Positions 58,986 to 60,979 of a DNA stretch of 60,979 nt are shown piece by piece (the stretch's first letter is position 1; each line of letters opens with the position of its first letter). The translations under genes and the position numbers were made by a program. Source of the DNA: UBA5189 sp035631615 (GTDB lineage: Bacteria; Chloroflexota; Limnocylindria; Limnocylindrales; CSP1-4); contig DASQIK010000033.1 of assembly GCA_035631615.1 (NCBI GenBank), positions 1 to 60,979 of the forward strand, written 5' to 3'. A model generated the notes under the pieces. That model had not been told where the DNA came from. It made no database searches and was given only the letters and a program-made list of their open reading frames with translations.

Positions 58986-60979
58986 GTGCGCTCCCTGTGG
59001 GCTGCCGGCCTGCTGCTGCGACGGCTCCGGAACGAGCGCGGCATCGTGCTGCTGATCGTGCTCCTGGTCGCGTCGACGAGCTTCGTCTTCGCTGCGGCGC
59101 CGCGCCTGTTCAACCGTGTCTCCGATGCGGCCCTGCGTTCGATCGATCAGGCGGCCCGGCCCGCCGACCGCAACCTCGCCCTCGACCTCAATTCGAGCCT
59201 GACGCCCGGCATCGACGGGGGCGTTGCGAGCGTTCGAGCACACGGCGACAAGCTGGCGGAGCAGATCCCGACGGCGCTCGCGGCGGTCATCTCGGCGCGT
59301 TCGACGCGGATCACGACGGTGCGCTTCTACGTGCCCAACCCGCCCCTTGTCGAGACGCACATCTCGCTCCGGTACCAGGACGGCGTGCTGGACGCGACGC
59401 GGCTCGTCGCAGGGCGGTGGCCAAACGACCTCGGAATCCAGCTGCACTCCGTTCCGCCTGGCGCCGCGGGGTCCGGCTCGGCACAGGAGCCGCCAGTCCC
59501 GCTCGAGATCGCGCTCTCGACGTCGGAAGCCGCGGCGATGGGCGTGAAGGTTGGCGACCGGCTGGCGATCACGCTCGATGGCAGCGACCCGCTCCTCGGC
59601 ACGGCGATCCAGCCGAGCGACGTCTTCGTCCATGGCAGCGCGTACCGGATCGGGCCCGCCGAGCTCCATGTCGTCGGCGTGTTCGAGCCGCTCGACCCGC
59701 AGTCGGAGTACTGGTACGGCGATGCCGGCCTGCTCCACGTGGAGCAGCGCGGCTCCGAGGACCGACCCATCATCTACGCGACGGCGTACATCGCCCCGCA
59801 GGCCTATCCGTCGATCTGGCAGAGCGGACTGCCGTTCCACTACGAGTGGCGCTTCCTGGTCGATCCGCAGCGGCTCGACGCCGGCCAGGTCGACGCGCTC
59901 CGCTCCGACCTGCACCGGCTGAGCCTGATCTCCGGCGCCGGGACGGGTGCCGTGGGGACGGTCACCGTCCTCACCGGCCTGCCGGCCATCCTCGATCGGT
60001 ACGCGGCCGAGCGGGCGCTCTCGGAGTCCGTGCTCTCGATTGCCGCGATCGGGCCCTTCGGGCTGGCTGCCGGTGCGATGGGCATGGTCGCGATCCTGCT
60101 CGCGCGCCGTCGGCGCGCCACGCTGGCGCTTGCGCGCGGCCGCGGCGCGACGGGTGCCCTCGTGCTCGGCACGCAGCTGTGGGAGTCGACGCTGATCGCG
60201 GGCGGCGGCGCACTGCTCGGGCTGCTGCTCGCCGTCCTGCTGGTCCCGGCGCGCGACGACCCGCTGTCCGGGCTCCTCGCGATCTCGGTCGGCGCGGTCG
60301 CCGTGCTGCTGCTCGTCGGCGCGAGCTGGCCGACCGCCAGGCAACCGCTCGGGCAGCTTGATCGCGATGACGCCCCGGTATTGCGAGTCCCGCCGCGCCG
60401 GCTGGTGATCGAGGCGACCACCGTCGTCGTCGCGGTCGCCGCGACCCTCCTGCTCCGGCAGCGTGGGCTGTCGATCGGGCCGGCCGGCAGCGTCGCCAAT
60501 GTCGATCCGCTGCTCGCCTCGGTGCCGGTGCTCAGCGGCTTCGCCGCGGGCATCGTCGCCGTGCGCCTGTACCCGCTCCCGATCCGCGCCCTCGGCTGGC
60601 TCGCCGCGCGCCGGCGCGACGTCGTGCCGGTGCTCGGCCTGCGCACGATCGAGCGCCAGCCCGCGTCGGCGAACCTGCCCATCCTCGTGCTGCTGCTGAC
60701 CGCGGCCTTCGGGGCGTTCGCGTCGGTCGTCGCGTCGAGCCTCGACCACGGCCAGATCGTGGCGTCGTACCTGGACGTCGGCGCGGACTACCGGATCGAG
60801 AAGACCGAGATCGGCGGCCTGGCGACCGCGCTGGATCCCACCAAGGTCGCGGGCGTCGAGGCGGTCGCGCCAGGGATCGTCGATCCGCTGGCCGCGTTCA
60901 CCGGCGCGCCCAACCAGCGCGCGTCGATCCACCTCGTGGCGATCGACCCGGCGACGTACGACCAGGTCACGGCGGCCCC
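58986..60979 (+). CDS. Second FtsX-like permease, cut by the window end
   Basis: A reading frame starting at GTG 58986, 3 nt after the first permease, is open to the last base (664 full codons). It has an N-terminal membrane helix (IVLLIVLLVASTSFVFAAA), a long extracytoplasmic region with short motifs such as VGDRLAITLDG and VVGVFEPLDPQSEYWYGD, then several helices from about residue 345 (SIAAIGPFGLAAGAMGMVAI). It is similar in layout to the first permease, so the pair probably forms a heterodimeric exporter or lipoprotein/peptide-release complex. The C-terminal half is missing. Confidence 0.8.
   Translation, partial: MRSLWAAGLLLRRLRNERGIVLLIVLLVASTSFVFAAAPRLFNRVSDAALRSIDQAARPADRNLALDLNSSLTPGIDGGVASVRAHGDKLAEQIPTALAAVISARSTRITTVRFYVPNPPLVETHISLRYQDGVLDATRLVAGRWPNDLGIQLHSVPPGAAGSGSAQEPPVPLEIALSTSEAAAMGVKVGDRLAITLDGSDPLLGTAIQPSDVFVHGSAYRIGPAELHVVGVFEPLDPQSEYWYGDAGLLHVEQRGSEDRPIIYATAYIAPQAYPSIWQSGLPFHYEWRFLVDPQRLDAGQVDALRSDLHRLSLISGAGTGAVGTVTVLTGLPAILDRYAAERALSESVLSIAAIGPFGLAAGAMGMVAILLARRRRATLALARGRGATGALVLGTQLWESTLIAGGGALLGLLLAVLLVPARDDPLSGLLAISVGAVAVLLLVGASWPTARQPLGQLDRDDAPVLRVPPRRLVIEATTVVVAVAATLLLRQRGLSIGPAGSVANVDPLLASVPVLSGFAAGIVAVRLYPLPIRALGWLAARRRDVVPVLGLRTIERQPASANLPILVLLLTAAFGAFASVVASSLDHGQIVASYLDVGADYRIEKTEIGGLATALDPTKVAGVEAVAPGIVDPLAAFTGAPNQRASIHLVAIDPATYDQVTAA

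Noticed and set aside
56559..60932. 1457-codon open frame on the minus strand across the permease genes
   Set aside because: It is the antisense of two well-supported membrane proteins; its product is Arg/Gly/Asp-rich without hydrophobic cores, as expected of a shadow frame in GC-rich DNA.
1..60979. Insertion sequences, integrases or phage genes
   Set aside because: No transposase or integrase motifs were seen, and gene content is consistently housekeeping.

Overview
The window is GC-rich (roughly 70%) chromosomal DNA from a free-living bacterium. It is densely packed with housekeeping genes and shows no sign of mobile DNA, CRISPR or phage. The gene set (MutS2, a T-box before thrS, RNase Y with YmdB, DUF951, an EF-G paralogue, Smr domain, class III cyclase/ATPase/TPR regulators, many GTG starts) fits a Chloroflexota lineage best, perhaps a Limnocylindria-like group. 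This is inference from content and composition; no rRNA gene is present to settle it.

Layout: (1) 1-9.3 kb: a partial unknown gene, DUF951, an MFS transporter with a His-rich tail, an asparaginase-amidohydrolase pair, then on the minus strand a SAM methyltransferase, a SpoU-type RNA methylase and an FAD disulfide oxidoreductase; divergently, an ArsA-like ATPase with a small helical partner. (2) 9.4-17.5 kb: PEP carboxylase, a large cyclase/ATPase/TPR regulator, a small unknown protein, tRNA-Val(GAC) and a second MFS transporter. (3) 17.5-32.9 kb, translation block: T-box-thrS, infC-rpmI-rplT, pheS-pheT, cvpA-mpg-mutS2, a class A PBP and tyrS. (4) 33.3-43.3 kb: hisC, an EF-G-like GTPase, yebC-ruvC-ruvA, ruvB-tgt, a 54-aa protein, recA-recX. 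(5) 43.4-61 kb: a second cyclase/ATPase protein, rny, an EamA transporter, a secreted protein, ymdB-PHP, miaB-miaA-alkZ-like, and two large FtsX-like permeases, the second cut by the window end.

The genes form a recombination/repair theme (ruvABC, recA, recX, mutS2, mpg, an AlkZ-like glycosylase) and an RNA theme (three tRNA/rRNA-synthetase sets, tgt, miaA, miaB, SpoU and RlmI-like methylases, RNase Y).

The most striking regulatory feature is a recurring TANNNT hexamer placed 6-9 bp before the start codon of at least nine genes on both strands, which predicts leaderless mRNAs. Other genes (thrS, infC, pheS, rny, the 54-aa and 132-aa proteins) have clear Shine-Dalgarno sequences. Further points are a complete T-box leader for thrS, an AUC start for infC, a LexA-like palindrome before ruvB, and back-to-back promoters for the EF-G-like gene and yebC. 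I did not find an obviously new multi-gene system; the best candidates for new biology are the small conserved-looking ORFs, the leaderless promoter grammar and the ArsA-HSP20/103-aa pair.
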